Source: Polynucleobacter sp. AP-Ainpum-60-G11
GTDB taxonomy: Bacteria > Pseudomonadota > Gammaproteobacteria > Burkholderiales > Burkholderiaceae
Assembly: GCF_018688375.1 (NCBI RefSeq)
Contig: NZ_CP061318.1
Location: 186,001-250,000 of the forward strand
DNA: 64,000 bases
Direction of reading: 5' to 3'
Part shown: positions 38,241 through 51,407 of the stretch, one piece after another
Position numbering within the stretch: position 1 is the stretch's first letter
Layout of the letters: the number at the start of each line of letters is the position of its first letter
Position numbers and translations under genes: made by a program
The notes under the pieces: generated by a model
The model's database searches: none
Told to the model about the DNA's origin: nothing
The model's input: only the letters and a program-made list of their open reading frames with translations

Positions 38241-39044
38241 ATGATGAAAATTGCAATTGCTGGTGCAACCGGCCGCATGGGAAAAATGTTAATCGAGGCT
38301 GTACTCAATTGCTCAGATGCTGAGTTGGTTGGCGCCTTAGAGCATGAGTCTTGCCTGTTACTAGGTGAAGATGCTGGTGCGTTCTTGGGTAAAAAAACTG
38401 GCGTAGCTATTACATCCGATATTGCCAGGGCTTTGAGTGGCGCTGAATTCTTAATTGACTTCACTCGACCAGAAGGCACGATAGCCCATTTAGCTGTTGC
38501 GCAAAAGACTGGCAGCAAAATGATTATTGGTACTACTGGTCTTAGCCCAGAGCAAATCGATAGCCTGAAGAAAGCGTCTACAAGTTTAGCCATCGTATTT
38601 GCGCCAAACATGAGTGTGGGTGTGAATGCCACATTCAAATTATTAGAAATTGCTGCCAAGATGTTGAACGAAGGTTACGACATTGAAATTGTTGAAGCCC
38701 ACCATCGCCATAAAGTAGATGCCCCATCCGGCACTGCACTAAGAATGGGTGAGGTGATTGCAGATGCACTTGGTGAGAAGTTAGATGATGTTGCTGTGTA
38801 TGCCCGCGAAGGTCATACCGGTGAGCGTAAAGCAGGATCGATTGGTTTTGCCACTATTCGTGGTGGAGATATTGTGGGTGATCACACTGTCTTATTTGCA
38901 GGCGAGGGCGAGCGCATTGAGATTAGCCATAAGTCTTCTAGCCGCCAGTCTTATGCGCAAGGTTCATTGCGCGCTGCACGCTTCTTACAAGGTCAAAACT
39001 CTGGTTTGTATGACATGCAAGATGTTCTTGGCCTACGTAAGTAA
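38241..39044 (+). CDS. dapB: 4-hydroxy-tetrahydrodipicolinate reductase
   Basis: Lysine and meso-diaminopimelate synthesis. Nucleotide motif [10 protein letters not shown] at the N terminus, IDFTRPEG, and the active site [15 protein letters not shown] (catalytic His and Lys) are complete; length 267 aa is typical. Two adjacent ATG codons (38241, 38244) begin the gene. leuS follows after 37 nt. Confidence 0.96.
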   Translation: MMKIAIAGATGRMGKMLIEAVLNCSDAELVGALEHESCLLLGEDAGAFLGKKTGVAITSDIARALSGAEFLIDFTRPEGTIAHLAVAQKTGSKMIIGTTGLSPEQIDSLKKASTSLAIVFAPNMSVGVNATFKLLEIAAKMLNEGYDIEIVEAHHRHKVDAPSGTALRMGEVIADALGEKLDDVAVYAREGHTGERKAGSIGFATIRGGDIVGDHTVLFAGEGERIEISHKSSSRQSYAQGSLRAARFLQGQNSGLYDMQDVLGLRK

Positions 39045-39081
39045 TTAAGTAAAACAGAATAGAAGAAAAGAGTTGTACTGA

Positions 39082-41754
<2,673 letters not shown>

Positions 41755-41789
41755 GTCGTTGCAAATTACTTTGGATAGAAACTAAACAC

Positions 41790-42317
41790 ATGCGCGTAAA
41801 TCACCTTCGACGTACCATGCTTGGGTTTCTGGCCTTGGCTCCAGTCAGTGGTTTGATTGCCTGTGGCTATCGTTTGCGTGGCATGGTCGATTTGCCATTC
41901 AAGGTAATCGCAATTACAGGCAGTCCATCACCACCTCTGAGAGCGGATCTGCAGACAGCTATTTTGACTGGTACCAATGCTAAGGTGGCTATCAACCCTA
42001 AAGATGCCGATCTCATTTTAGAAATTACCAGCGATCTCGATGGTCGTGAGATCTTGGCCTATAACTCGAATGGTCAAGTCTCTGCTTACCGTTTAAGTAT
42101 TCGCGTTGGTTTTAGGGCTTATGACAATGCTGGAGCTGACGTCGTACCTGAAGCTGAAATCTACATGACTCGAGACATGGACTTCTCGGTATCTACCGTT
42201 TTGGCGACCGATGTCCAAATGCAGCAATTTTTATCTTTGATGCGTCGAGATCTTGCGGTGCAGATTTTGCGTCGTATTTCTGCTTCTGCTCGAGCACCGC
42301 GGGCTAAAAGTTTTTAA
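41790..42317 (+). CDS. lptE: LPS-assembly lipoprotein LptE
   Basis: Outer-membrane plug of the LptDE lipopolysaccharide translocon. A 175-aa lipoprotein: lipobox LIACGYRLRG with acylated C25, then the LptE fold with FKVIAITGSP, ILAYNSNGQVSAYRL and a C-terminal amphipathic segment ending in a basic tail. It lies between leuS and holA, the conserved position. Confidence 0.93.
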   Translation: MRVNHLRRTMLGFLALAPVSGLIACGYRLRGMVDLPFKVIAITGSPSPPLRADLQTAILTGTNAKVAINPKDADLILEITSDLDGREILAYNSNGQVSAYRLSIRVGFRAYDNAGADVVPEAEIYMTRDMDFSVSTVLATDVQMQQFLSLMRRDLAVQILRRISASARAPRAKSF

Positions 42318-42336
42318 AGAATGACGATCGAATCGC

Positions 42337-43398
42337 ATGGTTAAGAGCGATGCCCTACAGACTCACTTGAAGTCGCTTAATTCAGCCGCTTCATTAAAGC
42401 CCCTGTACATATTTAGTGGTGATGAGCCTCTCCTCATGATGGAGGCGATGGATCAATTACGTGCCACTGCGAAAAAAATGGGTTACACCGATCGTGAAGT
42501 CTTATTGCAAGAGCGTGGGTTTGATTGGAGCGCTTTGTTAAGTGCCGGTCAAACCATGTCTTTGTTTGGAGATAAGCGCTGGGTAGAGTTACGTATACCA
42601 ACAGGTAAGCCTGGTCGTGATGGTGCTGATGCGCTCAAACAGTTCGCTGCCCAAATTGATTCTCAGATGGTGGGGCCAGGCGGACCGGACACCATTTTTT
42701 GCATCATCCTGCCCAAATTGGATGGAAAGACCAAAACCTCTGCCTGGTTTAGCGCTTTAGATGAAGCGGGCATGGCGATTCAATTAGATTCCTTGGATCG
42801 CACGCAATTGCCGCAATGGATTGCGGGACGACTTAAGAAGCAGGGGCAAGAGGTGCAGTCAGGTCCAGATGGGCAGCGCGCCTTAGCTTTTATTGCTGAG
42901 CAAGTGGAGGGTAACCTTATCGCTGCTCATCAAGAGATTCAGAAGTTGGGTTTGTTGCATCCTGCTGGCGTACTGACGGAAGAGCAAATTCGGTCAGCTA
43001 TTTTGAAGGTGGCTCGCTATAACGTCTTTGAATTAACGGAAGCAATGTTGGCTGGTGATCTGCCTCGCCTCAATCGCATGCTAGATGGCCTCAAAGGTGA
43101 GGGCGAGCCTTTGGTCTTGATTCTATGGAGCGTAACGGAAGAGCTTCGGATACTATCGAAACTGAAGGCAGCGAGTGATGCAGGAGAGTCGGTTCAGAAT
43201 TTAATGCGTGCCAATCGCATCTGGGGCAATAAAGAGCGTTTATATCCTATGGCCCTAAAACGGGTGCAACCTTTGAAGTTGCGCAGAGCGATGCAGGTGG
43301 CTGCAGGCTTAGATCGGCAGGCCAAGGGTTTGCATGCGGCTGAATTGCCAGCAGATCCTTGGGATGGCTTGCGTTTGGTGGGTAATTTATTGCGCTAG
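42337..43398 (+). CDS. holA: DNA polymerase III delta subunit
   Basis: Clamp-loader wrench that opens the sliding clamp. A 353-aa protein with N-terminal LKPLYIFSGDEPLLMMEAMD, IILPKLDGKTKTSAWF and EQVEGNLIAAHQEIQKL typical of the AAA-like delta subunit. Start is ATG at 42337, 19 nt after lptE. A 62-nt gap precedes proA. Confidence 0.95.
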   Translation: MVKSDALQTHLKSLNSAASLKPLYIFSGDEPLLMMEAMDQLRATAKKMGYTDREVLLQERGFDWSALLSAGQTMSLFGDKRWVELRIPTGKPGRDGADALKQFAAQIDSQMVGPGGPDTIFCIILPKLDGKTKTSAWFSALDEAGMAIQLDSLDRTQLPQWIAGRLKKQGQEVQSGPDGQRALAFIAEQVEGNLIAAHQEIQKLGLLHPAGVLTEEQIRSAILKVARYNVFELTEAMLAGDLPRLNRMLDGLKGEGEPLVLILWSVTEELRILSKLKAASDAGESVQNLMRANRIWGNKERLYPMALKRVQPLKLRRAMQVAAGLDRQAKGLHAAELPADPWDGLRLVGNLLR

Positions 43399-43460
43399 AT
43401 GAATCTAGGGTGAAGATTGAAACTTAGATAAAACAATATTAATTTAGACACAATATAGAT

Positions 43461-44747
43461 ATGAGTAATTCAACAAATACTATTCGGCACATGATGCAAG
43501 ATATTGGCCGACGTGCTCGTCAGACTTCACGCGCAATGGCGCGGGCATCTAGCGAACAGAAAAATCAGGCCTTATTGCATATCGCGAAGTTGGTTCGAGC
43601 GCGCTCTGAAGAAATTCAGCGTGTGAATGCGCTTGATGTTGCTCGTGCAAAAACTAATGGTCAAGATGCGGCGTTTATTGATCGTCTCACCATGACACCA
43701 AAGACGATTGAATCTATGGCCTTGGGTTTGGAGCAAATTGTTTCCCTGGAAGATCCGATTGGGAAAATTACAGCCTTGCAAAAACAGGCATCTGGTATTG
43801 AACTCGGTCAAATGCGTGTCCCACTCGGTGTGATTGGCATTATCTATGAGTCTCGTCCTAATGTGACCATTGATGCAGCCGCGCTTTGCTTGAAGTCAGG
43901 TAATGCGGTAATTTTGCGTGGTGGCTCAGAGGCAATTGATTCGAATGCCTTATTGGCACAGTTGATTCAAGAAGGTTTGGACGCTGCTAGTTTGCCAATG
44001 GATGCGGTGCAGGTTGTGACAACAACAGATCGTGCCGCTGTTGGTGAGATGATCACCATGACTGAATATATTGATGTGATCGTACCTCGTGGCGGCAAGA
44101 GTTTGATTGCCCGCTTGATGGCAGAAGCACGCGTGCCGATGATTAAGCATTTGGACGGCATCTGCCATACCTATATTGATGCTGACGCAGATATCGCAAT
44201 GGCGATTAAGGTTTGCGACAACGCCAAGACCCAACGCTATGCCCCTTGCAATGCGATGGAAACACTCTTAGTTAATAAAACCATCGCCCCGCAAGTGTTG
44301 CCAGCTCTATGCAAAATCTACCAAGACAAGGGTGTGGAGTTGCGTGTTGATGCTCTTACACGTAATACTTTAGAGGCTGCAGGATTCAAAAATCTAGTCA
44401 ATGCAGTTGAAGAAGACTGGCAAACAGAATATTTGGCACCAATCTTATCGATTAAGACTGTTGCCGATATGGATGAGGCAATGGGTCATATCGAGCAATA
44501 CGGCAGCAAACATACCGATGCCATCATTACTGGTAATCAAGCGCAAGCTAATCGCTTCTTGCGTGAGGTCGATAGTGCCAGCGTGATGGTCAATGCCAGC
44601 ACCCGTTTTGCAGATGGCTTTGAATACGGTCTAGGCGCAGAGATTGGTATTTCCAATGACAAATTACATGCCCGTGGCCCTGTAGGCTTAGATGGCCTGA
44701 CTTCTCTCAAATACATCGTCATGGGTCATGGCGAGATACGTACTTAA
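43461..44747 (+). CDS. proA: Glutamate-5-semialdehyde dehydrogenase
   Basis: Second step of proline synthesis. The catalytic Cys is C263 in [32 protein letters not shown] and [18 protein letters not shown] are family blocks. Length 428 aa is typical. The ProB partner is 41 kb away, so the two are not an operon in this genome. A HemJ/CopD-like gene follows after 33 nt. Confidence 0.96.
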   Translation: MSNSTNTIRHMMQDIGRRARQTSRAMARASSEQKNQALLHIAKLVRARSEEIQRVNALDVARAKTNGQDAAFIDRLTMTPKTIESMALGLEQIVSLEDPIGKITALQKQASGIELGQMRVPLGVIGIIYESRPNVTIDAAALCLKSGNAVILRGGSEAIDSNALLAQLIQEGLDAASLPMDAVQVVTTTDRAAVGEMITMTEYIDVIVPRGGKSLIARLMAEARVPMIKHLDGICHTYIDADADIAMAIKVCDNAKTQRYAPCNAMETLLVNKTIAPQVLPALCKIYQDKGVELRVDALTRNTLEAAGFKNLVNAVEEDWQTEYLAPILSIKTVADMDEAMGHIEQYGSKHTDAIITGNQAQANRFLREVDSASVMVNASTRFADGFEYGLGAEIGISNDKLHARGPVGLDGLTSLKYIVMGHGEIRT

Positions 44748-44780
44748 TCTAGCCTCAAAACAGAACGGAAATTATTCATC

Positions 44781-45206
44781 ATGGGCAATGCATATTTATG
44801 GACCAAGACCTTTCATATTATCTTGATTGCCTCTTGGTTCGCAGGCCTGTTTTATCTGCCACGTATTTTTGTCAATTTGGCGGATGAGAAAAATCCTGAT
44901 GTGTATGCGCGGCTTCTCGGTATGGCTGATCGACTCTTTCGTTTTATGACAATTTTGGCGGTACCGGCAGTATTGTTGGGGCTGACACTTTGGTTGTATT
45001 TCAAGATTGGCGCTGGCGAGGTTTGGATGCATGCCAAGATGTTCTTTGTCATCCTAGTCATTGGGTATCACCATGCATGCTGGAGTTTGCTGAAGAAGTT
45101 TCGCAATGGCCTTAATCCCCGTTCGGGAGTTTGGTTCCGTTGGTTTAACGAGGTGCCAGTGATTCTTTTATTGGTTGTGACAGCCTTGGTGGTCATTAAG
45201 CCTTAA
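44781..45206 (+). CDS. HemJ/CopD-like membrane protein
   Basis: A 141-aa protein with four predicted transmembrane helices. FHIILIASWFAGLFYLPRIF at the N terminus, with H12, and WMHAKMFFVILVIGYHH with K86 resemble HemJ, the protoporphyrinogen oxidase of many proteobacteria, and the related UPF0093/CopD family. hemL lies 1.8 kb downstream, consistent with a haem link but not decisive. CopD-like copper transport is the alternative. Confidence 0.78.
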   Translation: MGNAYLWTKTFHIILIASWFAGLFYLPRIFVNLADEKNPDVYARLLGMADRLFRFMTILAVPAVLLGLTLWLYFKIGAGEVWMHAKMFFVILVIGYHHACWSLLKKFRNGLNPRSGVWFRWFNEVPVILLLVVTALVVIKP

Positions 45207-45279
45207 GGCTGATCCTCGACCAATTGTTTAATTCTTCTTACTATTTTTTTACCTCCCCCTTTTTTAGATTGCTAGCCTC

Positions 45280-46746
45280 ATGAGATTTTTTGTTGTTTGT
45301 CCAGGTGGATTGGAAGTGCCTCTTGCACAAGAGCTAGCAAGTATTGCGCAACGCCCCGACTGTAAGGCCTTGGGCGCTTGGGTGATTGATCCGACGCCTA
45401 CTAGTCCAACTGGTGGAGTAGGACTAGCGGCACCAATTTCTGCTGCGATGGCTTTGAACTTGCATTCACGCATTGCAAGTCGAGTCTTGCTGCAGATGGC
45501 GGAATCGCCATATCGCCAGGAAGAAGATTTATATAAGCTGGGTAGTGGCTTGGCTTGGGAAGAGTGGTTTTCTTCTAAGCAAACTTTGCGGGTGGACGTG
45601 ACGGCACATCGCTCTCCACTCAAGAGCTTGAATTTCGCGACCCTGAAGATTAAGGATGCGATTGTGGATCGCTTGCGTGATGTAACCGGTGACCGCCCTA
45701 GTATTGATACTGCGTTTCCGGATGTACGAGTGCAAGCGCATCTGACTGCAACGCATGCCACGATTTATTTGGATACTTCTGGTGAGGCCTTATTTAAACG
45801 CGGCTGGCGTGATGAAAAAGGTGATGCACCCTTAAAAGAAAATCTCGCAGCTGGAATTCTGTCAATTACTGGCTGGAAACCTTCGCAAACCTTATTTGAT
45901 CCGATGTGCGGTAGTGGAACCTTTTTGATTGAAGCTGCACAGATGGCTTTGGCCATTCCTCCAGGAGCCATTCGGGCGGGAATGTATGGCGACGATGCAA
46001 AGCCAAGTCGCTTGGCTTACCGTCCATTGGTCACTTCAGCTCATGGATTTGGATTTCAGCGACTCAAGCCGTTTAACGAGGCTGCAGAGCAAAAGCGCTG
46101 GGGCTCTCTGAAAGACGCTGCACACGCTGAAATGATGGAAAAGCGCAAACAGTTCCCAGATTCAGAGTCTTTGGGAATTAGTGGCGGTGATATTAATGAG
46201 CGCCTAGTGGCGATGTTTAAAGGTAATTGGCAGCGTGCTCAATTGCCTGGCCTGCCGGTGACGCGCCAGATTGATGCTTTGGCTAGTAAGCCCCCTGCAA
46301 ATGCTCAAGATGGCGTGATGCTCTTGAACCCCCCATATGGTGAGCGCTTAGTAATTAAGGGTGGCCGAGGTCAGGATCGCACTGCAGGCGGCGATATGGA
46401 GCAAGACTCCTACGAGCAGGCTGAAGAGCCAGAGGACCGCTATGCGTTTAATTTGGAAACGGGCCGTCAGAGCGCTAAACGCTCTAGCCGTGAATCTCTC
46501 AAAAAGTTGCAAGCTCAAGAAGATCAGGATCCAAAATTTGTCGAGTTCTTAAGGCAATTTGGTCAGCACCTCAAGGATGCTTTTGGTGGTTGGAATGTCT
46601 TTGTGCTCACGTCAGATATGGCCTTACCAGGGCAGTTGCGCATCAAGGAGTCTAAGCGCACCCCTTTATTTAATGGTCCGCTGGAATGTAGGTTATTTAA
46701 GTTTGAGATGCATCAAAAACGCGATGCTGTAGCAGATTTAAAATAA
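45280..46746 (+). CDS. RlmL-like THUMP-domain RNA methyltransferase
   Basis: A 488-aa class I SAM-dependent methyltransferase with an N-terminal THUMP region (FFVVCPGGLEVPLAQEL at the start) and catalytic domain: DPMCGSGTFLIEAAQMA (SAM) and MLLNPPYGERL (NPPY). It resembles RlmL, which makes m2G2445 in 23S rRNA. Between NPPYGERL and the closing strands lies a charged insertion of about 60 residues, rich in E, D, R and Q. Start is ATG at 45280. Confidence 0.85.
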   Translation: MRFFVVCPGGLEVPLAQELASIAQRPDCKALGAWVIDPTPTSPTGGVGLAAPISAAMALNLHSRIASRVLLQMAESPYRQEEDLYKLGSGLAWEEWFSSKQTLRVDVTAHRSPLKSLNFATLKIKDAIVDRLRDVTGDRPSIDTAFPDVRVQAHLTATHATIYLDTSGEALFKRGWRDEKGDAPLKENLAAGILSITGWKPSQTLFDPMCGSGTFLIEAAQMALAIPPGAIRAGMYGDDAKPSRLAYRPLVTSAHGFGFQRLKPFNEAAEQKRWGSLKDAAHAEMMEKRKQFPDSESLGISGGDINERLVAMFKGNWQRAQLPGLPVTRQIDALASKPPANAQDGVMLLNPPYGERLVIKGGRGQDRTAGGDMEQDSYEQAEEPEDRYAFNLETGRQSAKRSSRESLKKLQAQEDQDPKFVEFLRQFGQHLKDAFGGWNVFVLTSDMALPGQLRIKESKRTPLFNGPLECRLFKFEMHQKRDAVADLK

Positions 46747-46769
46747 AAATATAGATAAGGAAGACGGCA

Positions 46770-46940
46770 ATGGAATTTAAAACATATATGTGTTTAATTT
46801 GCGGTTGGGTTTATGACGAGGCTGCTGGTCTACCCGAAGAGGGTATTGCGCCAGGAACGCTTTGGAAAGACGTGCCCATGAACTGGACTTGTCCTGAGTG
46901 CGGTGCACGCAAAGAAGATTTTGAAATGATGGCGATCTAA
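46770..46940 (+). CDS. Rubredoxin
   Basis: A 56-aa one-iron electron-transfer protein. Both iron-binding pairs are visible: MCLICGW (Cys-x2-Cys) and TCPECGARKEDFEM (Cys-x2-Cys), with VYDEAAG and GIAPGTLW between them, as in rubredoxins of aerobic betaproteobacteria. AAGGAAG lies about 10 nt before the ATG. It follows the RNA methyltransferase by 23 nt and precedes hemL by 54 nt; a rubredoxin beside hemL is common in this group, but its partner is not known. Confidence 0.94.
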   Translation: MEFKTYMCLICGWVYDEAAGLPEEGIAPGTLWKDVPMNWTCPECGARKEDFEMMAI

Positions 46941-46994
46941 TCGCTCTAAATCAACTAATTACTAAAAATACTTTAGCGAAAGCAGGGCAGCATC

Positions 46995-48287
46995 TTGGGA
47001 CAAAACGACATTTTATTTGAGCGTGCGCAAAAGACTATTCCGGGTGGGGTGAACTCGCCAGTACGCGCTTTTCGTCAGGTGGGTGGTACACCTCGTTTTG
47101 TTGCTAAGGCTAAAGGCCCTTATTTTTGGGATGTTGAAGGCACGCGCTATATTGATTTGATTATGTCTTGGGGCCCGATGATTGCGGGCCATGCGAATCC
47201 AGAAGTGGTTGATGCAGTAAAGCGGGCAGCAGAAACTAGCTTTAGCTACGGAGCTCCTACCGAAGGCGAAATTGAGTTAGCGGAACGTATTTGTCAGTTG
47301 GTTCCTAGTATTGAGCAAGTTCGTATGGTCTCGAGTGGAACCGAAGCTACCATGAGCGCTTTACGTCTTGCACGTGGCTACACGGGACGTGATCTCATTA
47401 TTAAATTTGAGGGTTGTTACCACGGCCATGCTGATAGTCTTTTAGTGAAGGCCGGATCTGGTCTTTTGACTTTCGCAGATTCAACTCAAAATGCACCTTC
47501 ATCTGGTGGTGTGCCACATGATCTAGTAAAGCATACTTTGGTATTGCCATACAACGATGTGGCAGCGCTGAAAGAAGTGTTTGATAAGCAGGGAGATCAG
47601 ATTGCGGCAGTCATTATTGAGCCGATTGCCGGCAACATGAATCTGATTAAGCCCTCAAAAGAATTTTTATCGACACTACGTCAGCTAACTAGCCAACATG
47701 GCAGCGTATTAATTTACGATGAAGTGATGACGGGCTTTAGGGTTGCTTTAGGTGGTGCTCAATCATTGCAGGGCATCGTTCCTGACCTTACCTGTCTTGG
47801 CAAGGTCATGGGCGGCGGTATGCCGATGGCTGCCTTTGGCGGTAAAAAAGAAATTATGTCTAAGTTAGCTCCGCTGGGTAACGTTTATCAGGCGGGTACC
47901 TTATCAGGCAATCCGGTAGCCGTAGCTGCAGGCTTAAAGACTTTGGAGATTATTTCTAGAGAAGGTTTCTATGAGTGTCTGACAGGTCAAACTGAAAAAT
48001 TGATGGCTGGCTTAAAGTTAGCTGCGGATGAAGCAGGTGTGCCATTTGCTGTTGATAGTGTTGGTGGCATGTTCGGCTTTTACTTTGCCAATGAAGTCCC
48101 AACTTCTTTTGAAGCAGTGACGAAAACCGATATCGAAGCGTTTAAGAAATTCTTCCACTTGATGCTCGATCAAGGGGTGTACTTAGCACCTTCTGCTTAT
48201 GAAGCTGGATTTACTTCTATTGAGCACGACAACGCCGTGGTTGATGAGATTATTGCTGCAGCGAAAATTGCATTTAAAAAGCTATAA
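46995..48287 (+). CDS. hemL: Glutamate-1-semialdehyde 2,1-aminomutase
   Basis: Forms 5-aminolevulinate in the C5 haem pathway. PLP Lys is K270 in [16 protein letters not shown]; the N terminus [19 protein letters not shown] and [10 protein letters not shown] are diagnostic. The start is TTG at 46995 (GGGCAG about 8 nt upstream); no ATG or GTG in frame gives the conserved N terminus. Length 430 aa is typical. Confidence 0.95.
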   Translation: MGQNDILFERAQKTIPGGVNSPVRAFRQVGGTPRFVAKAKGPYFWDVEGTRYIDLIMSWGPMIAGHANPEVVDAVKRAAETSFSYGAPTEGEIELAERICQLVPSIEQVRMVSSGTEATMSALRLARGYTGRDLIIKFEGCYHGHADSLLVKAGSGLLTFADSTQNAPSSGGVPHDLVKHTLVLPYNDVAALKEVFDKQGDQIAAVIIEPIAGNMNLIKPSKEFLSTLRQLTSQHGSVLIYDEVMTGFRVALGGAQSLQGIVPDLTCLGKVMGGGMPMAAFGGKKEIMSKLAPLGNVYQAGTLSGNPVAVAAGLKTLEIISREGFYECLTGQTEKLMAGLKLAADEAGVPFAVDSVGGMFGFYFANEVPTSFEAVTKTDIEAFKKFFHLMLDQGVYLAPSAYEAGFTSIEHDNAVVDEIIAAAKIAFKKL

Positions 48288-48303
48288 GAGGAACTAGTAA
48301 GGC

Positions 48304-49143
48304 TTACATTCTGAGTGGATGGTCGTAACCATCTACTTGGATAATTTCTAGCCCTTTACTGGGTTTGCCTGATTCTGGAATTTCCATAGCAGTCAGCTTG
48401 CCACCCCACACACAACCCGTATCTAGCCCAATGACATTCTCATGTCGGAGTAGACCTAGGGTTGACCAGTGCCCAAAATAAATTAGAGACTCCTGCGTTT
48501 TTCTCTTAGGAGCTTTGAACCAAGGGGTGTAGCCCTTTGGCCCATCTTCAAAACCTTCTTTGCTTTCAAACTCCATGGTGCCCGCTGGAGTGCAAAAACG
48601 AATACGAGTTAGCGCATTGGTAATGACGCGTAAACGCTCATAGCCCTTAAGGGAGCCGCTCCATTTATTGGGAGTGTTGCCATACATATTTGCTAAAAAA
48701 TCTTTATAGGATTTTTTGCGAAGCGCTTTTTCTACCTCTTGCGCGCACTCAATCGTTTGTTGCAGATCCCATTGAGGCACGACGCCTGCATGAACGGTCA
48801 ATACCTTGCCATCACTTAATGCCATGGGTCGCTGGCGCAACCAATGAATTAATTCGGCTCTATCGGGCGCATCTAGGATGGGTTGCACAGTATCGAGCCC
48901 CTTGGTTTTGCGAATGCCTGCATCTACTGCGAGTAAATGGAGGTCATGATTTCCAAGAATGCACTCGATGCGCTTCTCTTCTTCTAATTGCTTTAAGTAG
49001 CGTAGGGTGCCGAGGGAGTCAGGGCCTCGATTAACTAGGTCACCCAAAAAAATCATCTTAGACTGAGTCGGGAGTTTTTTGACGAGTGCCTTTAGTGAAG
49101 GCGCACATCCTTGAATATCACCGACGGCGTAGATTTTGCTCAT
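48304..49143 (-). CDS. apaH: Symmetrical bis(5'-nucleosyl)-tetraphosphatase
   Basis: Hydrolyses Ap4A to two ADP. Metallophosphoesterase motifs in order: VGDIQGC, FLGDLVNRGPDSL and GNHDLHLL, plus a C-terminal DTGCVWGGKLTAME. Length 279 aa is typical. Converges on hemL with a 16-nt gap and lies 36 nt downstream of phrB on the same strand. Confidence 0.95.
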   Translation of the reverse strand: MSKIYAVGDIQGCAPSLKALVKKLPTQSKMIFLGDLVNRGPDSLGTLRYLKQLEEEKRIECILGNHDLHLLAVDAGIRKTKGLDTVQPILDAPDRAELIHWLRQRPMALSDGKVLTVHAGVVPQWDLQQTIECAQEVEKALRKKSYKDFLANMYGNTPNKWSGSLKGYERLRVITNALTRIRFCTPAGTMEFESKEGFEDGPKGYTPWFKAPKRKTQESLIYFGHWSTLGLLRHENVIGLDTGCVWGGKLTAMEIPESGKPSKGLEIIQVDGYDHPLRM

Positions 49144-49179
49144 ACCCTATCTTAAAGCGGAACGAACTAAGGCCCGCAA

Positions 49180-50679
49180 TTAAGTTGCGGAATCCTCAGA
49201 AGTCACTTTTTTAACTACGCTGTAGCGCACTAAGGTTTTTTTGCGCGCTTCGTCGTGATTAACAACTGGTAGCGGATAGTCACGCCCCAAAAGAATGCCA
49301 GCCGCTTCCAACTCAATATGACCAGCTTCCCAAGGCGCATGAATCGATTTCTTGGAGAGCTTGTCTAATTGAGGCAAGTAGCGGCGGATAAATTTTCCCT
49401 CAGGATCAAACTTTTGCGACTGGGTGATAGGGTTAAAGATGCGGAAGTAGGGTTGCGCATCGCATCCTGAAGATGATGCCCATTGCCAGCCGCCATTATT
49501 GGATGAAAGTTCGAAGTCGTTAAGATGCTTTGCAAAATACATTTCACCCCAGCGCCAATCGATTCCTAGGTCTTTGGTGAGGAAGCTGGCAACTACCATA
49601 CGTAGGCGATTATGCATATAGCCACTTTGGTTGAGCTGACACATAGCCGCATCGACTAAGGGGTAACCTGTTTTTCCATCACACCAGGCTTTAAATAATT
49701 TCTTAGCAGTGGCACCACTTTCCCATTCGATATTGTCATAGTCTGGTTTGAAGGCTGCACCCTCAGCGAGGCGTGGATGATTAGCCAGGATCATGAAATA
49801 AAAATCACGCCAGATCAGTTCGCTTAACCAGATCGTTGCGCCCATGCTGCCTGCCAGCATCCGGCGGTGTGCTTCACGAACTAAGCCCCGAATGGATAGC
49901 ATGCCAAAACGTAAGTGGGTGGAGAGATAGCTCACACCTTTGATCGCGGGGAAGTCTCTGCCAATTTGGTATTGATCAATGCGGTGGAGGAAGTCTTCCA
50001 AGAAACTCTGCCCGCCCTCAGATCCTGGTGGGAGATAAGTTTCAATACCAGTCGAGCTAAAGCCCATAGACTCTAGGGATGGAAAGGGCGCCTCTAATGA
50101 TTTTGGGATGGCGGCTAACTGACCTTTTTTTGCATCGCAATCATAAGCAGCAATATCCTTTTCCTGCAGCGTCTTAAGCCAATTATTTTTATAGGGCGTG
50201 AAGATGGAGAACACCGTATTGGAGTTGGTGAGAATTTCTTTTTTCTCAAAAATCACTTGATCCTTGAAGGTCTCCAATTCAATACCAAGTTTCTCTAGTG
50301 ATCTCGCTACAGATGCATCGCGGGCGATAGCCGATGGTTCATAGTCATGATTGGTGTAAACGGTATTGACGCCCAAAACCTCCGCAATTTTGGGAATGCA
50401 AGTAGTGGGCTTACCAAACTGAACAATTAGTCCGCCACCTTGTTTTTGTAGTTGCTCATCGATTTGCTTGAGACCTTGCCAAATAAAGTCCACGCGCCGA
50501 TCATGTTTAAGGCCGCTTGCATCTAGATCTTCCGCTTTCAGCGGATCCAGAATATCGGTATCGAAGATAAACGCTAGCCAAACTTGGCCATTATTTTTCA
50601 GGGCGTGATGAAGGGCGGCATTGTCATAGAGACGCAGGTCACGACGGAGCCAAACGAGAGCTTTTTGCATAGGCAACAT
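49180..50679 (-). CDS. phrB: Deoxyribodipyrimidine photolyase
   Basis: Light-driven repair of pyrimidine dimers. An N-terminal antenna domain (KALVWLRRDLRLYDNAALHHAL) is followed by the FAD-binding domain with LSELIWRDFYFMIL, KAWCDGKTGYPLVDAAMCQLNQSG in pieces and MHNRLRMVVASFLTKDL; NNGGWQWASSSGCDAQPYFRIFNP marks class I CPD photolyases. Length 499 aa. Two start choices, ATG at 50679 or 50670, cannot be separated. Expected in a sunlit freshwater organism. Confidence 0.93.
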   Translation of the reverse strand: MLPMQKALVWLRRDLRLYDNAALHHALKNNGQVWLAFIFDTDILDPLKAEDLDASGLKHDRRVDFIWQGLKQIDEQLQKQGGGLIVQFGKPTTCIPKIAEVLGVNTVYTNHDYEPSAIARDASVARSLEKLGIELETFKDQVIFEKKEILTNSNTVFSIFTPYKNNWLKTLQEKDIAAYDCDAKKGQLAAIPKSLEAPFPSLESMGFSSTGIETYLPPGSEGGQSFLEDFLHRIDQYQIGRDFPAIKGVSYLSTHLRFGMLSIRGLVREAHRRMLAGSMGATIWLSELIWRDFYFMILANHPRLAEGAAFKPDYDNIEWESGATAKKLFKAWCDGKTGYPLVDAAMCQLNQSGYMHNRLRMVVASFLTKDLGIDWRWGEMYFAKHLNDFELSSNNGGWQWASSSGCDAQPYFRIFNPITQSQKFDPEGKFIRRYLPQLDKLSKKSIHAPWEAGHIELEAAGILLGRDYPLPVVNHDEARKKTLVRYSVVKKVTSEDSAT

Positions 50680-50741
50680 CTTATGGCTTATTGACTAAAA
50701 GTGCTTGAATACGTAGGAATTTCTGTAAAATAAAACCTTAT

Positions 50742-51407
50742 ATGAACATGGCTAAAAAAGCCCCTGTGGGTCAAGCTACAACACCCGACCAGACTTCCCA
50801 AGCTTTTGCTGCTGGGTCCTCAATTGCTTATTCTGCTGATCATTTAGCAAATCAATTCCTTATTGCCATGCCTGGGATGGTCGATCCCAATTTCTCAGGT
50901 TCAGTAATCTATCTTTTTGAGCATACCGAGCGAGGTGCGATGGGTTTGGTGATTAATCGCCCGACCGAACTCGATATGGGTGCCTTATTTGAAAAAATTG
51001 AGGTCAAGCTGGAAGCTGAGCCAGTATCTGAGCAACCGGTCTATTTTGGTGGTCCAGTACAAATCGAGCGTGGTTTTGTTCTGCATGAGGCCACCACAGA
51101 GGTAGCTTACAGTTCTTCCTTGGCCGTTCCAGGTGGATTGACCATGACGACATCCAAGGACGTGCTTGAGGCGGTGGCAGCCGGCTCTGGCCCCAGTAAA
51201 TTCTTAATGACCTTGGGTTATGCGGGCTGGAGTGCAGGCCAGCTTGAGGAGGAGATTACCCTCAATGGCTGGATCAATGTCCCCTTATCCCAGAAGCAAA
51301 TGGTTGAGATTATTTTTAATACGCCCTCCAGCCAGCGCTATGAGCGGACTATGGGACTTTTGGGATTTGACCCCTCTCATTTATCGGGTGAGGCAGGGCA
51401 TGCCTGA
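50742..51407 (+). CDS. YqgE/AlgH-family protein
   Basis: A 221-aa protein of the UPF0301 family, with NQFLIAMPGMVDPNFSGSVIYL, HTERGAMGLVINRP and YFGGPVQIERGFVLHE intact. The molecular function is unknown, but it is almost always next to ruvX, as here, where the stop overlaps the ruvX start by 8 nt. The N terminus carries about 30 extra residues before the family start. Weak promoter-like TAAAAT lies at 50726-50731. Confidence 0.88.
   Translation: MNMAKKAPVGQATTPDQTSQAFAAGSSIAYSADHLANQFLIAMPGMVDPNFSGSVIYLFEHTERGAMGLVINRPTELDMGALFEKIEVKLEAEPVSEQPVYFGGPVQIERGFVLHEATTEVAYSSSLAVPGGLTMTTSKDVLEAVAAGSGPSKFLMTLGYAGWSAGQLEEEITLNGWINVPLSQKQMVEIIFNTPSSQRYERTMGLLGFDPSHLSGEAGHA

Noticed and set aside
45264..45761. 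Open frame of 165 codons on the minus strand
   Set aside because: It is antisense to the N-terminal THUMP part of the RlmL-like gene; Ser/Arg-rich composition is typical for a shadow.
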